The notes beneath the pieces were generated by a model. The model did no database searches, was not told where the DNA came from, and worked only from the letters and a program-made list of their open reading frames with translations. DNA of 64,000 nt, taken from assembly GCA_021613375.1 (NCBI GenBank), contig CM038705.1, positions 12,848,711 through 12,912,710 of the forward strand, written 5' to 3'. Position numbers and translations under genes: made by a program. This DNA is from Megaleporinus macrocephalus. Taxonomy: Eukaryota; Chordata; Actinopteri; Characiformes; Anostomidae. This document shows, piece by piece, positions 21,316-33,166 of this stretch (position 1 is the stretch's first letter; each line of letters starts with the position of its first letter).

Positions 21316-22395
21316 CTATGTTGAGCTTTTTGAGTGGGCTTTGAGTTCGCTTATGGAGAGTATGTCTGTGAAACACTTCCACCCTTTATGCTTTGAACTG
21401 GCAGGGCTTCCCTTGAAGGCTGCAGCAACGTGGATGAGTCTGGCTGTTGTACTGCAGAGATTTTTCCACTGGGAGAATCTTTCAAACCGCTGTGAGCCCA
21501 GCTGGGAGCTCATGGATCTGGTAGCCAGGGTGGTGACTTCGGGCCTAATCTCTGCATCTGTGTCAGGCTCCACCAAGGTGAAGTTGTGAGACTTCGGAAT
21601 TTCCTCTGGGCTGTTGCGTGATAGGAAACTGGGACCGGAGAGCCAACTGCTTTGCTGAAGCTGCTCTGCTGGCATAAATCTGGTTGCATGGTCTGCAGGG
21701 TTTTGGTCTGTGTGGATGTATGACCACTGGTCTGGGTGAGTGGATCCTCTGATGCGGGTCACCCTGTTGGACACATACACGTAAAAACGTCTGGATGAAT
21801 TATGAATGTAGCCAGAACAATTCTGCTGTCAGTGAAAAACCTGACAGTATTCACATGAATGTCCATTTTATCCCTGATCGCTCATACATCTGAACTGCCA
21901 ATACGACTGCGCAAAGTTCAAGGCGGGGGATGGTATGGGCAGGCCGGGGGGCAGCTTGGACTTTCCAATTATGAACCCCACATGCAGGTTGCCATTGGCA
22001 TCTATTGTTCTCAGGTAGGCAACCGCCCCATTGCTGCTGTAGATGCATCGCAGAAAATGCAGAGTACTTTTCTATGTGTGGAAGACAGAGGGATGGGGAT
22101 ATAGCACCTCTTTATTTAACTTTACCTCGTTATTAGATCTTCCAGGGCATTTAGTGAATCTCTCCACATTTCCCATTTTGATTCTTTTTCCGAGTTGAGT
22201 AGAGTGTCCCACTACTGTTCTGTTGAGATTTCTCGCATTAATGCTTTCCCTTGCAGTATGACTGGAGCAATGAACCCTAGCGGGTCGTATAAGCTGTTCA
22301 CAGTGGATAAAATACCTCTATGGATGTTTGGCTTCACTTCCCGAGACACTTGGAACGTAAAGCTGTCTGTTTCCAGATTCCAGAAAAGGCCCAGG
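21316..22395 (-). pseudogene. BEL/Pao RT end, RNase H and linker remnant
   Basis: On the minus strand, 22120-22395 reads HRGILSTVNSLYDPLGFIAP and LQGKALMREIS, the Pao-type block after RT. Next, 21851-22048 carries RNase H words (AYLRT-DANG-HVGFIIGKSK in shifted frame), and 21316-21780 reads YVSNRVTRIRGSTHPDQW then HTDQNPADHATR and SSWLSGPSFL. Order and motifs are those of BEL/Pao pol. The RT palm and everything upstream are deleted. Confidence 0.8.
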
Positions 22396-23480
22396 CTTCT
22401 CTTAAGGCAAAATGACCACTAGGTGGCAGTATCTAACTGTCTAAAGGTAAGTTTCGGTAGAAAATGAATTTAAGAATGCTTTCCTTAGGGAAGGCAGAAC
22501 ACCTCCAATGTGCGAATGGGTGCTGTTCTTTCGCAACACAGTGGTGAACCTCCAAAACTGAAACCAATTGCTTATTTTTCACACAAATTTTCCCCTGTAG
22601 AATGAAATTATGGTATTGGGGACAAAGAACTCCTAGCAGTTAAGCTGGCTTTTGAAAAGTGGCACCAGTGTCTAGAGGGTGCTTAACACACCTTTCTTGT
22701 ACTAACAGATCATAAGCATTTAGAGTATCTACGTTCAGCAAAATGCCTAAATTCTGTCAGGCTTGTTGGCCATTGTTTTGATCTCGTTTTGATGTTCAGC
22801 TTACTTATTGTTCAGGCACATGCAAAACCAAGGCTGATACTCTGTCATGATTATTTGAGGTTGAATCCAATGAGGAGGGTAACTCTAAACTATTCTGGTC
22901 CAAAAGCTGTTCCTAGCCCCCATTAGATAGATATGATGTTAAGATTGAGAAGGTAAATTCTGTATTGGTGGGAGAGTATGAGTTCCAACGCGGCCCCACA
23001 GCTTATTGGGGACGTTCTAAGATGGCATAAACGCCACGCTGATAGGCATAGAGGCGACACCCCCTCATATAATAGAGATCGAGTATGGGTATATACCAGG
23101 GACTTCAGACTTTCTAAGGGGAGGAAAAAAACTAATATATGTCCTTCCTTGTCCCTCCCTGACTCTTTTGGGGGCTTGGAGAGGGGTGTACTTTCATGCC
23201 TATGGTTCCTTTCAGCACTTCTGATGTTCCCTGACTTCAATTCCCAGAACTTCCTGATGACGTCACACACACATGTTCACAATCACACCTCTCTCTTGCG
23301 CTCTGCTTCCCCAGAATACTCATTACACACACCTGCATATCAATACACACACACCATATAAACCTCACACCACACATACTTTGCGAAGTCTTGCCAAACC
23401 CAGTTTACAATCTTTCCTTGCCTTGAATCCACTGACCTCTCCCTCGGACCACCCAGATTATTGTCCTGCGTACTAAACTA

Positions 23481-24050
23481 GCTTTTACTAGCTCTTATAT
23501 GCGACTGAAGTAACAGGAACATCATAATGAAACAAGGAAAACAGGCAGACTTAACAAAAAAGTCTGAGAACAAGAGTCTGGATTGGAACTGAGGAAAAGC
23601 CTGCAGCTGCTTGTATGATCTCTAGTTTGGAAATAGGGGAGGTTTTACAAAAGAATTAGAGTGACGTCTTTGGGGAGACACTGTATATCCACTGGAGGGT
23701 TTGGAAACAATAGTGGCTTAGGAAGCTACAATAAGGAGTACATTTGGAAATAATGGTGGTGATGATTATGAAATGATGAAGGAGGTACGAGATGAGATAA
23801 GGTTTATAGGACATAAAGTTATAAATACCCAATGTTTTCTGCCTTAATCAAGACTTATCCTTTGCTGCCAACCCTGGTTCATGATATTTATTTTGTACTT
23901 TGTTTAAATTGTTAAAAAGCGATGACAATTTCATCAACAATCATTGGCACATGTGAAAAAGTGATGATAACTCTTAGTTCTGTTCAAAGATCCTCCGCTC
24001 TGTGTCTTTTTCAGAGGGTAAAATGTTGATTGACAGTTCAGATCTGATTT
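23481..24050. repeat. Spacer shared between upstream flanks of cassettes B and C
   Basis: The stretch 23608-24050 (TGTATGATCTCTAGTTTGGAAATAGGGG onward, then TTATAAATACCCAATGTTTTCTG) matches 40218-40690. No open frame is shared. It is non-coding duplicated flank. Confidence 0.65.
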
Positions 24051-24600
24051 TTGACATATTCAGACTGTATCCAGATCAGTTTTTGTGACCAGTGAAAAAA
24101 ACACCTGATTTCTGCTAATCCGGTCTGCCTGCAGTCTGAACACAGCCTAAGTCACAAACATACATATGCTCCTGTTGCTTCTGCAGCTAGTGGTAGTAAG
24201 GTAGTTTTCCTTGTTATAGCTGCACCTCGTGCTCTCCGTCTGGGAAGCGGTAAACATTTACACACCTTCAAACTCTACAAAAATAGACGATTCATAACCT
24301 GTTGATCTGCACATGTTGTTATATCATCATGTGTTTTTGTTGATTACTGTTTGTTGGTAAAACTACACGTGCTTTGTGGACCAGAATGACTGAACATACA
24401 GCTCCATACATATTTCAGCTTTTTGAATCAGATAAACATTCTCTGTTAGACGTGTGTCCTGGCATTGAGAAGGTTTTGTTGAAAAGAAGAGATGAGGATG
24501 AAAGATTATTACAGAGGGGGGCTTTCTGGAAGTTTAAACTTTGTTCTGTACTGGTATGAATGAGGATCTTTAAGAGACTCTAGCAGAACTCCATATAAGA
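24051..24600. repeat. Upstream flank of kinase cassette B
   Basis: This matches 2581-2980 upstream of cassette A, with a longer form here. The small open frame at 24374-24559 has no counterpart in the A copy, so I do not call a gene. Confidence 0.55.
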
Positions 24601-24654
24601 AGTTGAGAGATTTGCTTCATGAGCACTGATAGTAAGATGATAGACTTCCCTGTT

Positions 24655-25112
24655 TTTCCAGCAGTGTGGGAAAAAAAATCCCATACCAAATTCCAACACT
24701 GGCTCTCACATCCACCAACCTGAATCCAACTGATCCTCTGAAACATTGTGTATCAGTATAACTGGCTCCACCAAATAGCAACATAGACTGTCCAGGAGAT
24801 CACTGATCCAGGTCTGGGAGGACAAACCCCAGGACAACATCAATCCTCTCATCAGGAGCGCATACAGGTACAAAGGGGTCATACACTCTACCGGGTCACA
24901 TGGTTGCAGTGATATAATTCATAAAATTGGATCAGTCTGTGATTTCATTAGTTTACTTTGGGTGTAATATTGAATGTGTATATGATTTCCAGTGACTGTT
25001 TTGTCATGTTGTTCTTACACAGTTATCATTAAAGATGTTCAACTTGTGATTTTGGTTCATCGAGATCTGATGTGTGATTTAAGCGTTCCCTTATATATTT
25101 GGAGCAGTGTGT
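24655..25112 (+). mobile_element. Tc1/mariner-like remnant, uninterrupted (cassette B)
   Basis: This is the counterpart of the remnant split in cassette A. It has a degraded transposase C-terminal region (near 24800-24900; LIRS-like words), the trailer with GTGATTTCATTAGTTTACTTT, then GAGATCTGATGTGTGATTTAA and the terminal GGAGCAGTGTG. Here it is continuous, so it is the empty site for the RTE LINE of cassette A. Confidence 0.5.
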
Positions 25113-25503
25113 TGATGAGCCGCAGCTTATCTTAGAGAGAGGACAGAGCACTGCTGGACTTCAGTACCTTTGATTGATCTGTGTGTATTGTAAGTGGATG
25201 GATTTCATATTCATATTCATATTAGCTCTGTACTTAATACATACTATGAACAGAAACAGCTACTGTCTGTCAAGTTGAATAAATAACCCTTTTTGATACA
25301 CTTGTAAAAATTCTGAAGCCGGAAAAAACACATATTCTATGGGGGCCATTCCCTGAGACCCCCAATACAGGCTTATCCATGAATCTTTGGTGACACCTTG
25401 GTATACAGTATAAACTGATGCAGTAAGAGGTATACAGTATGTGGTTTGCTATACTGAGCAAAGCAAAAGTGAGATTACAGAGTCAGAGTTCAGTCTGTTT
25501 AGG

Positions 25504-25603
25504 GTATAAAATCTGAAAGGACTGATATACATGGGGAAAATTCTAAACAGCGCCATGGCAACCTACATTGATCCTGATGAGAAAGCAGTCATTATGATGT
25601 CAT
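25504..25603 (+). promoter_or_regulatory. Candidate promoter motifs, cassette B
   Basis: A TATAAAA word lies at 25504-25510. It is followed by GCCATGGCAAC (25552-25562, RFX X-box half) and TGATGTCAT (25595-25603, CRE/ATF-like). All lie 155-255 bp before the ATG equivalent of gene A. The last two motifs are conserved in all three cassettes and the TATA word only in B and C. The role is inferred. Confidence 0.35.
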
Positions 25604-25758
25604 AATGGATTAGAATCATGACAGTCTGAGTGAGGAGTTTCTCAGATTCCAGTCAGACGACCAGAAGATAACGTTTCATACGTCTTGTCTGAGAGATTAT
25701 CAGTGAACTCTATCCTGAAAACTGTGAATCTGCAGGTAGTTTTGAGTTCGTACAGCAG

Positions 25759-28087
25759 ATGATGGAGCAGCGCACTGCACGCAAAGGTTGTTCAACACGT
25801 CTAACAGTTTAACTGTGTTTTGGATGAAAAAACAAGATTAATAAGAAATTTATATGATCATCTGTGCAGTTAAAAAAAGTTAAAAGGTTTTTGAAAATCA
25901 ACTGATAATAGAGTGTATCTCCCTAGTATTATCATTACTGTAGATACTTTAATGTATTAATGGTGGTATGAATACTATAATATGTTTATCTTATTTTGTA
26001 TGAAATTGTATTTAATATTCTGTATTCAGATCGAAAGAGAAAACGGTCAGAGGAGGGCTGTAGCCAGACTGTCCTGCAGGGCAAAAACAACTGCTCTGCT
26101 AAGAATGGACCGGATATCCTGGATACTGAAGCCCCCTTGAGGAAAAAGAGGAAAGTGGCAGTGAAAGCGCCCAAAAGAGAGACTCGTAGACAGAACACAG
26201 CCTCCAAACCTGGTTAGTCCAATGCCCAGTTCACCAAAATCATCCACACTTTACTTTACTTCATCGTCAATGTACTATAATTATTCAAATGATTCATATT
26301 TACAGTGAGCTGGTGTGATACTAGAATCTAAATCACAACCAGCAAATCTAAAATAATATATTTAGCTTATTTTGTATGAAATTGCTTTTAATGTTCAAAT
26401 GATGGTCGTGTATTCAGACAGAAAGAGAAAACGCTCAGAGGAGGGCTGTAGCCAGACTGTCCTGCAGGGCACAAACAACTGCTCTGCTAAGAAAGGACAT
26501 GTTGAAGCGGCAGATATCCTGGACACTGAAGCCCCGACAAGAAAAAAGAGGAAAGTGGCAGTGAAACCGCCTAAAAGAGGGGCTCGTAAAGAGAAGACAG
26601 CCTCCAAGCCTGGTCAGTCCAATGCCCAGTTCACCGAAATCATCCACACTTCACTTTCATGCTAAGGTATCTAAAAGCAGCTGTTATTCATCTGTAACTC
26701 TGTTTTCCATAGACACCTTCGCCACACGTTACACTGTTGGAGCGAAACTGGGAGAAGGAGGCTTCGGATCTGTCTTTAAAGGACAACGGGTATCCGACGG
26801 CCTAGAGGTTGTGCGCTCATTCACTCCCTAAATTCAATTTTACGCTCATCATCTCTTCTCTTGTCCTTTCAGTTCTTCAAGTCTTATTATGTTGTTGTGT
26901 TTTTGTGCAGGTGGCCATCAAATTTGCTCAGAAATATGATGGTGGCCGATATGTTCAAAGTGTAAGTGCACCTGCAACCTTAGACTGAATTAAATACTAG
27001 TAGTAAAACATAGAGATCCCAAACTGCCATGAGGTTCTCCCCATGTTCTTCACTTTTAATTCCTCACCATCTATCTATCCTCCTGCAGCCTAATGAGCTT
27101 AAGGTCGTGCCTGTGGAGGTGGCTCTTCTGCAGATCATGAGCCAGCAACCCATCAGCCAAGCCATCGTCCAACTCATTGAGTGGTTTGATGAGCCTGACC
27201 GCTACATCTTGGTTCTGGAGCACCCTTAGCCGTGCGAGAGCTTGCGCTATGTAATTGACGTCTGTGGAGGTCACGTCAGTGAGCGCATCGCACGACTTTT
27301 AATGCAGCAGTCGGTGGAGGCAGCAGTCCAGTGCCATGAGCGAGGTGTCCTGCACCGCGACATCAAGCCAGAGAACCTGTTGATCAAGCTGGACACCATG
27401 GAGGTCAAGCTGATTGACTTTGGCTGCGGTGATGTCATCAAGGAATCTGGATACAACGCTTTTTCAGGTAAGACCTGCAACTTAGCTGTTAATTATTAGT
27501 ACAGAACCAAATGTCTGTGCTCAGCTCTGTTTATTTCTCTTCCTCTTTCATGTTCTCAGGCACAAACGAATACTGCCCTCCTGAGTTTCTTCTGGAAGGG
27601 AGGTATCATGCAGGTCCTGCAACTGTTTGGTCCCTAGGGGTACTGATGTTCGGGTTGGTTTGTGGGTACCTTCCCTTCTTCAACGACGATGAAATAATTG
27701 GTAGGGAGCTTCGCTTCAGTGATGGTCTGTCTGACGGTAAGATAAATAACATCGTCCTGGTAAACAAATGCTTCGTACCATTAAGCTTGTAACTTATAAA
27801 AGAAGAACAAAGAAAAAAGCTATATTTGGAGGTGAATATTAAAAGACTGAAGAATTGTGCAGTACAGGCCTGACGTCCCTAAATGTATATTCTTGGTGGT
27901 GCTTTTGAAATGTAGAGAAGGAAAGAGAAGATTTGGTGGTGAAGCTTCTCTCTCACATCCAATCCCATCCCTCTGTACAGAGTGCCGAGATCTAATTGGC
28001 TGGTGCCTGCAGCGCAATCCGACCAGGAGGCCTAACTTGCAGCAGATCCAGCAGCACGATTGGTTTCAATGCAATGCTTCAATGTAG
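25759..28087 (+). pseudogene. PIM-like kinase gene B, nonsense codon in the hinge
   Basis: The exon set is the same as in gene A: 25759-25786, 26030-26212 (183 bp, four codons shorter), 26418-26612, 26713-26807, 26911-26961, 27089-27467, 27560-27736 and 27981-28087. All splice borders and phases are kept. The PIM hinge codon after LEHP is TAG (27227-27229), where gene A has GAG. Translation would stop after about 230 residues, before the catalytic loop. Downstream, HRDIKPEN, DFG and the C-lobe are all intact, so the loss looks recent, or the change could be a sequencing or allelic variant. Confidence 0.85.
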
Positions 28088-28664
28088 GAGCACCCAGAGC
28101 CTTGCGAGAGCTTGCTCAGTGAACTTGAGGTCTGTGGAGGTTACGTCACTGAGCACATCGCACGACTCATAATGTGGCAGTTGATAGCGGCAGCAGTCCA
28201 GTGCCACAAGCGAGGTGTCCTGCACCATGACATCAAACCAGAGGAGCTGTTGTGCAAGCTGGACACATTGGAGTTCAAGCTGATTGGCTTTAGTTGCAGT
28301 GATGTCACCAGGAAGTTTGGATTAAACGTTTTTGAAGGTAAGACCTGCAACTTAGCTGTTAAATGTTAGTACAGTAATGAATGTCTGTGTGAATACTGCC
28401 CTCCTGAGTTTCTTCTGAAAGGGAGGTATAATGGAGGTCCTGCAACTGTTTGGTTCCTAGGGGTACTGATGTTTGGGATGATGACCTAATTGGTGGGCAA
28501 CTGCGCTTCAGAGATTGATTTGGTGGTGATGCATCTCTCTCAATCCCATCTCTTTGTGCAGAATGCCGCAATCTAATTGGCTGGTGACTGCAGCGCAACC
28601 CAACCAGGAGGCCTAATTTGCAGCAGACACAGCAGCACGATTGGTTTCAGTGCATCGTGTCAAC
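28088..28664 (+). pseudogene. Decayed second half-kinase behind gene B
   Basis: Right after the stop, exon-5-like sequence restarts at the hinge and stays open to a good donor (GAAG|GTAAGACC, about 28337). It has HHD for HRD and GFS for DFG. Eroded exon 6 (about 28393-28490) and exon 7 (about 28561-28664) copies follow. It is truncated and catalytically dead by sequence. Confidence 0.8.
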
Positions 28665-29375
28665 AGAGGATCATGTTAGCCAGCCAACAAAACCAACAGA
28701 AGAAGCAGCAAAGCTCAGTTATCTTGTGTTTGACTTGTGCAAACAAACAAGATATTGTAATATATGTACATACAGTAAATATAAAAAGCAGATCAGAAAA
28801 GCTTCTCTGTCTAATGCATGTGTTTATGTTTATGTTTTATGTTATAACAATTAAAGGAGAATTCCAGCTACTTTTCAACAACTCTGTAAAATTCAGGTGT
28901 TAAGATCCAAAAGTAATTTATAGTGGTTTGATGTAAAATGCTTCCTACAGAAGCTGACCGACTCACAGTGGTGTTGATGGAAACCAAATGTCTGAGGAGC
29001 TTAATGCCTTTAAAAGCTTCCTCTTAGAAAGTTATTACAAGATATGTTTCTGATTACATTGTCTGATGATTGTGACAGTGAGTGTGATTACACAGACATA
29101 AAAAATCTGGATACATTTTATCCAACTGAGTAATCAGATAATGGGAAAAATCATGAGTCCGTCAGTAATCAGATTTCTGCCAGTTCATTTGCAGAATAAG
29201 AGGTAAATATAACAAAAAATTAAACGTCATGCCAACGTTGGAGAAACATGATTTATTGATTACTGTATCAGATTTCTTAATCAGATTTTTTAGACTTTGG
29301 CAGATTCACCACTTTATCATTTTCAACATCATATAAAACCCCCGAAGACACATGTTGGTTGATTGGCAGCTTGGG
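28665..29375. repeat. 3' flank of kinase cassette B
   Basis: This is conserved with 9497-10097 plus 11190-11370 in cassette A and with 44126-44724. At 29245-29262 it shows the unoccupied L1 target (GAGAAACATGATTTATTGATT). No gene was seen. Confidence 0.6.
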
Positions 29376-30312
29376 GTGTGTGGGAACGTGTCCTACCCAA
29401 TATCAGAAACAGGTAGATTTGTCCCATCCAAAAATTAAACACAGAAAAAGCAGAAACTGTTTAAAAACACTTTATTTTAGAAGTGCGTTTTGTCAGCCTT
29501 CACAATTTATGCGCTGTGTTTGTTGTTAGTAACAGACTATGGTTGTTAGGTGGTCTTTTACTTTGATAAGGCTTGTGTTGAGATGCCTGTTCAGAAATAT
29601 TCTGCTGTCGGCAGATTCACTGACCGGAGCTCTCGCCTCGGTGCAGCGTCGGGTAGCTCAGCCAGCTTTAAATGCAAAGTCAGTGATGAGAGCAATGAAT
29701 ATCTAAATATACTGCAATAAAAACAGCTTTAGTATAATGTGTTGTTATGGTAACAGACTAGGAGGGTTTGGGTTAGTTAACGTTTATATTAACTTTTGTC
29801 AGAAACACTCTGAAACGTAAAGTTACATTACTCTCTGACCACGTCCCAAACTGCAGACCAGGGGCGTAGCTAGCCCTAGTTTAGATTTAAATTCAGTTCC
29901 AGCACCCCTAAAGATTATAGTAAAAAAAAAACTTTTTTTTCTTTTAACGTTAATTTAGCTCTGACAAGCTGGAAATGTTAAAACTATAGAGAGTATACGG
30001 TTAAACCAATTATTTTAACAACGAAAAGACAGCAGCCCCCCCAGCCTTGCAAAATGGTATGATCCAGCTTCTCCTTTCGCATCGCACGCACACACAGTGT
30101 CAGTGTTTATCTGACTGGTCTTGTGAGTCTAGTAAGTTTTGTAAAGGAGTATTTTTATACTTTATCACTCAGAACCAACACATTACAGTCATTATCAGCA
30201 GTTCATATTTCTGATCACTCTTTATTCTGTTATTGTTAGCTAGGAGTGACTCTCTGAGGGTTTTTTATCTGTGTGTTATTAAAGATAAGGTGTTAGAGTA
30301 GTGCTGTCTTAG
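29376..30312. repeat. Duplicated segment P, copy 1
   Basis: This segment matches 61966-63060, for example AATATCAGAAACAGGTAGATT, TTTAAAAACACTTTATTTTA, GGAGGGTTTGGGTTAGTTAAC and GTAAGTTTTGTAAAGGAGTA. A small frame begins ATGCCTGTTCAG (29583) and encodes MPVQKYSAVGRFTDRSSRLG... for about 45 codons. The second copy keeps its first half. It could be a first exon or chance. Segment P joins gypsy G2 at about 30312. Confidence 0.6.
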
Positions 30313-30904
30313 ACTTAGTTGAAAACCCCATCCTGCCTAAATCCCTAGTTTACCCCTTGACTCAGGAGGAAGAACGCGTTATGGATACTTATATACAAGA
30401 AGCCCTAGATCAAGATTTCATTCAACCTTCCACGTCACCTGTAGCTTCAGGGTTCTTTTTTGTTAAGAAGAATGTTAAGAAGATGGTGGTTTGTGCCAAT
30501 GTATAGATTATAGAGGTCTCAATCAACTCACCGAGACCTCTCCTTACCCTCTTCCTCTCTTTCCTGTCACCCTAGAACAGTTAAAAGGAGCCAAATATTT
30601 CACGAAATTAGATCTGAGGAGTGCCTACAATTAGAATTAAACAGGGGGATGAGTGGAAAACAGCATTTTTTGACCACTAGGGGACACTATGAGTACTTGG
30701 TAATGCCTTTTGGTCTCTCTCTATAGCACCATCTGTCTTCCAGGCTTTCATTAACGATGTTCTCAGAGAGATAATAGGTCAAAATACCATAGCTTACCTA
30801 GATGACATACTCATCTATTCCCCGGACTTCAAAACACATGAAACACTCTCCTCAAACTGCTCCTAAAGAACCATCTTTATGTAAAAGGTGAGAAATGTGA
30901 ATTT

Positions 30905-31139
30905 CAAGGATTCAAGGATTCAAGGATTCAAGGAGACTTTATTGTCATTCGCATCACATGTGGTACATGGGGTGGAACGAAATTGTGGTACCCAAGGACC
31001 CAGTTTTACCCAGACAGCAGTACTTAAATAAATAAAATAAACATAAATATATAAAATATATGAAAATAAATAAACAGGAATGGAGAAGGTAGCAGCAGAG
31101 TGTATTAAAGTGACTGGTGTCGTAAAAGTGTCAGTGCAG
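30905..31139 (-). mobile_element. LINE 3' tail, minus orientation
   Basis: TTCAAGGATTCAAGGAGACTT and the following TTATTGTCATTCGCATC stretch, read on the minus strand, is the 3' end of a LINE-type repeat. It ends ...GACAATAAAGTCTCCTTGAATCC with a tandem GGATTCAA-type tail. It lies within gypsy RT sequence, which continues at 31142. Only the 3' end is present, with no coding part. Confidence 0.6.
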
Positions 31140-31171
31140 TCAGTTGCCTTTTTGGGTTATATCATTATATC

Positions 31172-33166
31172 ATAGGCGACCCTAAGGAAAGCAAGAACCA
31201 AATTGTCACGAGCCATCCGAGAGGCAAAGCGCGCACACGCCCAGAGAATCCACAACCACTTCAAGGACATGGGTGACACGCGGCGCATGTGGCAGGACAT
31301 CCAGGAAATCACTCACTACAGGACAATGCCACCGTCCTCCCCGGAATAACTTTTATGCACGGTTTGAGGCACAGAACAACACATTGGTGAGCAAGATCAC
31401 ACCCAAGCCAGACGAGCAGGTGTTGTGCCTGACTGCAGTGGACGTGAGGAAAACTCTGCGCAGAGTCAACCCACAGAAAGCTGCAGGACCAGACAACATC
31501 CCTGGCAGAGTGCTCAGAGAGTGTGCAGACCAGTTGACAGATGTTCTCACGGACATCTTCAACGCCTCCCTGCGCAGCTCCACTGTCCCAACGTGCCTCA
31601 AGACCACCACCATTGTCCCCGTGCCGAAGAAGTCCACGGTGTCCTGCCCCAATTACTACCGCCCCGTAGCTCTCACGCCCATCATCATGAAGTGCTTCGA
31701 GAGGCTAGTCATGAGGAACATCAAGACCCAACTGCCCTCTTCATTGGACCCCCTGCAATTTGCATATCGTCCCAACCGCTCCACGGACGATGCCATCACC
31801 ACCACCCTTCATCTCTCCCTTACCCACCTGGAGAAGAAGGACACCTACATCAGAATGCTGTTCATAGACTTCAGTTCAGCATTCAACACATCATCCCACA
31901 GAATCTCACCAGGAAGTTAAGGCCTCCTGGGCCTCACACCCCCCTATGCAACTGGATCCTGGACTTCCTGACAGGGAGGCCCCAGTTAGTCCGGTTCGGG
32001 AACAGCAGCTCCAGCTCCATCACCATGAACACTGGGGCCCCACAGGGCAGTGTACTGAGTCTCTGTTGTTCACCCTGCTGACTCATGACTGTGTTGCGAA
32101 ACACAGTTCTAACAGCATCATAAAGTTTGCCGATGATACAACTGTGCTGGGTCTCATCAGCAAAGGCGACGAGTCAGCATACAGGGAGGAGGTACAGCAG
32201 CTGACAGACTGGTGTACAGTCAACAACCTTCACTGGAATGTAGAGAAGACCAAGGAAATGGTTGTTGACTTCAGGAAAACAAGACCGGTCCACTCTCCGC
32301 TTAACATCAACGGCTCCTCTGTGGAGATCGTTAAGAGCACCAAGTTCCTTGGTGTCCACCTAGCGGAGAACCTCACCTGGTCCCTGAACACCAGCTCTAC
32401 AGCCAAGAAAGCCCAGCAGCGTCTCTACTTCTTCCGGAAGCTGATAAAGGCCCGTCTCCCTCCACCCATCCTCACCCTCTTCTATAGGGGAACCATAGAG
32501 AGCATCCTAAGCAGCTGCATCACTGCCTGGTTTGGGACCTGCACAGCCTCTGACTGCAAGTCCCTCCAACACATTGTGAGGACAGCTGAGAGGATCATCG
32601 GAGTCTCTCTCCCCTCCGTCTTGGACATTTACACCACCCGCTGCATCCGCAAAGCAACCAGCATTGTGGATGACCCCACCCACCCTTCACACAGGACTGT
32701 TCTCCCTCCTGCCATCAGGAAGAAGGTACCGCAGCATCCGGTCCAACACGACCAGACTCTGCAACAGCTTCTTCCCCCAAGCCATCAGACTTCTCAACAC
32801 AACTCAACGTCTGAACTGATATCTTCTGGTACATGTACACTCTCTCTCTCTCTCTCTCCAACCATTTACCCCAGATATAAAAAGGGAAGCATTTTTGGAC
32901 AAAGCATTGCACTGATAACTTTACTACCTCACTGGACTCTATTTATTACACATTGCACAATTTGCACACTACCAGCAATTATTTATTATTCTCTGTCTGT
33001 ACTGTGTTGTGTTGTCTGTCCGCACTTGTTTGCTTGTGTTGCACTTGTGTCTTGTATGCACTGTCTATGTTGCACCATGGTCCTTGAGGAACGTTTTGTT
33101 TCACTGTGTACTATGTATGTAGTTGAAATGACAACAAAACCCACTTGACTTGACTTGACTTGACTA
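31172..33166 (+). mobile_element. L2/Rex1-group LINE (plus), 5'-truncated
   Basis: The LINE starts inside the region between endonuclease and RT ([19 protein letters not shown]) and ends with GAAATGACAACAAAACCCAC followed by a TTGAC tandem tail (33143-33164). It sits in gypsy G2, whose sequence continues on both sides. The reverse transcriptase part is nearly complete but frameshifted. Confidence 0.8.
31273..33148 (+). pseudogene. LINE reverse transcriptase (L2/Rex1 group), frameshifted
   Basis: Frame 31273-31920 carries [52 protein letters not shown] and [11 protein letters not shown], where a one-base change shifts the frame. Frame 31946-33148 resumes with NTGAPQG-like sequence (in another frame), then the catalytic FADDTTVLG, the WNVEKTKEMVVDF block and FLGVHLAENLTW. 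The C-terminal IYTTRCIRKATSIVDDPTHPSH block follows. The enzyme would copy LINE RNA at a nicked target. All RT blocks are recognisable, so the decay is modest. Confidence 0.85.

Larger units (their letters stand above)
19599..22501 (-). mobile_element. BEL/Pao LTR retrotransposon, internally deleted (minus)
   Basis: This element interrupts the RNase H of gypsy G1. The gypsy reads VEVDAS up to 19598 and resumes at 22507, with CCTCC at 19594-19598 and 22502-22506 as a likely 5-bp target duplication. In minus sense it starts TGTTCTGCCTTCC. Direct repeats 19893-19984 and 22409-22501 are LTR pieces, the right one being much shortened. Inside, minus-strand pieces read RT end, RNase H, linker, integrase, in BEL/Pao order. 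Frameshifts throughout indicate a dead copy. Confidence 0.75.
18990..23480 (+). mobile_element. Ty3/gypsy remnant G1 (plus), split by a BEL/Pao element
   Basis: Decayed gypsy pieces lie in plus sense: gag start near 19135-19250, RT words [22 protein letters not shown] at 19340-19400, [11 protein letters not shown] near 19480 and VEVDAS at 19580. After the BEL insert, RNase H resumes at 22507 with [21 protein letters not shown], then [13 protein letters not shown] and [17 protein letters not shown]. An integrase-side fragment (WHKRHADRHRG, about 23010-23130) and an LTR-like end (about 23190-23470, with GATGACGTCA and CCATATAAACCTCAC) close it. Stops are numerous, so it is inactive. Confidence 0.75.
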
